This document shows positions 63,416 through 64,000 of a stretch of DNA of 64,000 bases, in pieces. Each line of letters begins with the position of its first letter. Position 1 is the first letter of the stretch. The notes beneath the pieces were generated by a model that saw only the letters and a program-made list of their open reading frames with translations, was not told the DNA's origin and did not search any database. The DNA comes from Nocardioides sp. 503 (GTDB taxonomy: Bacteria > Actinomycetota > Actinomycetes > Propionibacteriales > Nocardioidaceae): NCBI RefSeq assembly GCF_004522095.1, contig NZ_SPUI01000003.1, positions 1 through 64,000 on the forward strand. The letters run 5' to 3'. The position numbers were made by a program, and so were the translations under genes.

Positions 63416-64000
63416 GTGAGGGTCCTGCTGACCGGCGCGGCCGGCTCCATCGGGCAGGTGCTGACGCTCGGCCTGGCCGACCGCGGCCACGAGGTCGTCG
63501 GCCTGGACCGGGTCCCCCGTCCCGACGCCATCGACGTGCGCTGGCACGTGGCCGACTGCGCCGACCCGGACGCCGTGCACGCGGTCTTCGAGGAGCAGCC
63601 GCTCGACGCCGTGGTCCACGCGGCCGGGCTGCCCGACGAGGCCTCGCTGCCCGACTCGCTGACCTCGCACGTGGTCACGACCGCCGCGCTGCTCGACGCC
63701 GCCGTCGCCCACGACGTACGCCGCGTGGTCTACGCCGGGTCCAACCACGCCGTGGGCCGGACCCCCCGCCTCGGGGCCGAGGTGCTGGGGGTCGAGGCAC
63801 GTCCCCGGCCCGACACGTTCTACGGGGTGGCCAAGGTGGCCGCCGAGGCGCTGCTGTCGCTCTACGTCGACCGCTACGACCTGGACGCCGTCTCGTGCCG
63901 CATCGGCTCGTTCGGCCCCCGCCCCGAGTCGGTGCGCGAGCTGGCCACCTGGCTCTCGCCGGACGACTGCGTCCGGATGGTCGACGCCTGTCTCACCGCG
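63416..64000 (+). CDS. NAD-dependent epimerase/dehydratase, uronate-dehydrogenase-like (3' end outside window)
   Basis: An extended SDR cut by the window edge after 195 codons. LLTGAAGSIGQVLT (cofactor motif), YAGSNHAVGRTPR, FYGVAKVAAEALL (catalytic Tyr, Lys) and CRIGSFGPRPES, which resembles uronate dehydrogenases. GATCCT (63404-63409) lies 6 nt before the GTG start. It is probably independent of the heme genes. Confidence 0.82.
   Translation, partial: MRVLLTGAAGSIGQVLTLGLADRGHEVVGLDRVPRPDAIDVRWHVADCADPDAVHAVFEEQPLDAVVHAAGLPDEASLPDSLTSHVVTTAALLDAAVAHDVRRVVYAGSNHAVGRTPRLGAEVLGVEARPRPDTFYGVAKVAAEALLSLYVDRYDLDAVSCRIGSFGPRPESVRELATWLSPDDCVRMVDACLTA

Overview
The window is a very GC-rich actinobacterial chromosome segment. 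Gene content and style (tmRNA and SmpB near FtsEX and RF2, DUF3039, an AbiEi/DUF559-type protein, HtaA-type heme proteins, many overlapping starts and stops) fit a Nocardioides-like member of the Nocardioidaceae; this assignment is inference from content only. No rRNA, tRNA, CRISPR array, prophage or insertion sequence is visible. About 61 protein genes and one tmRNA gene can be supported.

Layout. 86-9788: an AbiEi-like nuclease-fold protein beside a long palindrome, a regulator/MFS pair, the tyrosine-catabolic hppD with a divergent Lrp regulator, a thioesterase, HxlR and IclR regulators, a helicase/DUF3039 pair and YqgE. 9802-18075: a TetR regulator divergent from an unknown gene, a DUF3048 lipoprotein, an SDR reductase, a secreted hydrolase, a HIT protein, an MFS carrier and an ABC exporter whose start is overlapped by an iron-box-like palindrome. 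18110-19492: a secreted M15 peptidase. 19574-28706: a cluster of sugar-nucleotide epimerase, GT-C-like membrane protein, two glycosyltransferases, two SAM methyltransferases, a cytochrome b/molybdopterin oxidoreductase fusion and a small membrane protein, with two almost identical lipoproteins either side of its right half. I regard this as the best candidate for an undescribed system.

28840-43185: a GDPD, RNase J, RF3, a secreted GHL15-type protein, a decayed SnoaL gene, a lipoprotein, then tmRNA (ssrA), an amidohydrolase, smpB, an M23 peptidase, ftsX, ftsE and prfB. Translation termination and ribosome rescue are thus strongly represented (RF2, RF3, tmRNA, SmpB, RNase J), and FtsEX sits beside its probable murein-hydrolase partner. 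43206-55655: a MarR/VOC pair with twin operators, pyruvate carboxylase, a thioesterase, two SpoIID/LytB paralogues, two flavoprotein disulfide-reductase paralogues (one without the redox disulfide), a cyclotransferase, purine nucleoside phosphorylase and a TetR regulator. 55652-64000: a six-gene overlapping heme-acquisition operon (hmuTUV plus three HtaA/Ig-like surface proteins), divergent heme oxygenase, and the start of an NAD-dependent epimerase.

Two features run through the window. First, many genes carry a -10-like hexamer (mostly TANNNT) 6-7 nt before the start codon with no clear Shine-Dalgarno site, suggesting leaderless transcripts; several operator-like palindromes sit on that hexamer. 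Second, intergenic DNA carries REP-like elements (GGTTTCGAGAC, a small stem, TCCTCAACC) whose stems vary in a compensatory way, one of which supplies the start codon of the amidohydrolase.
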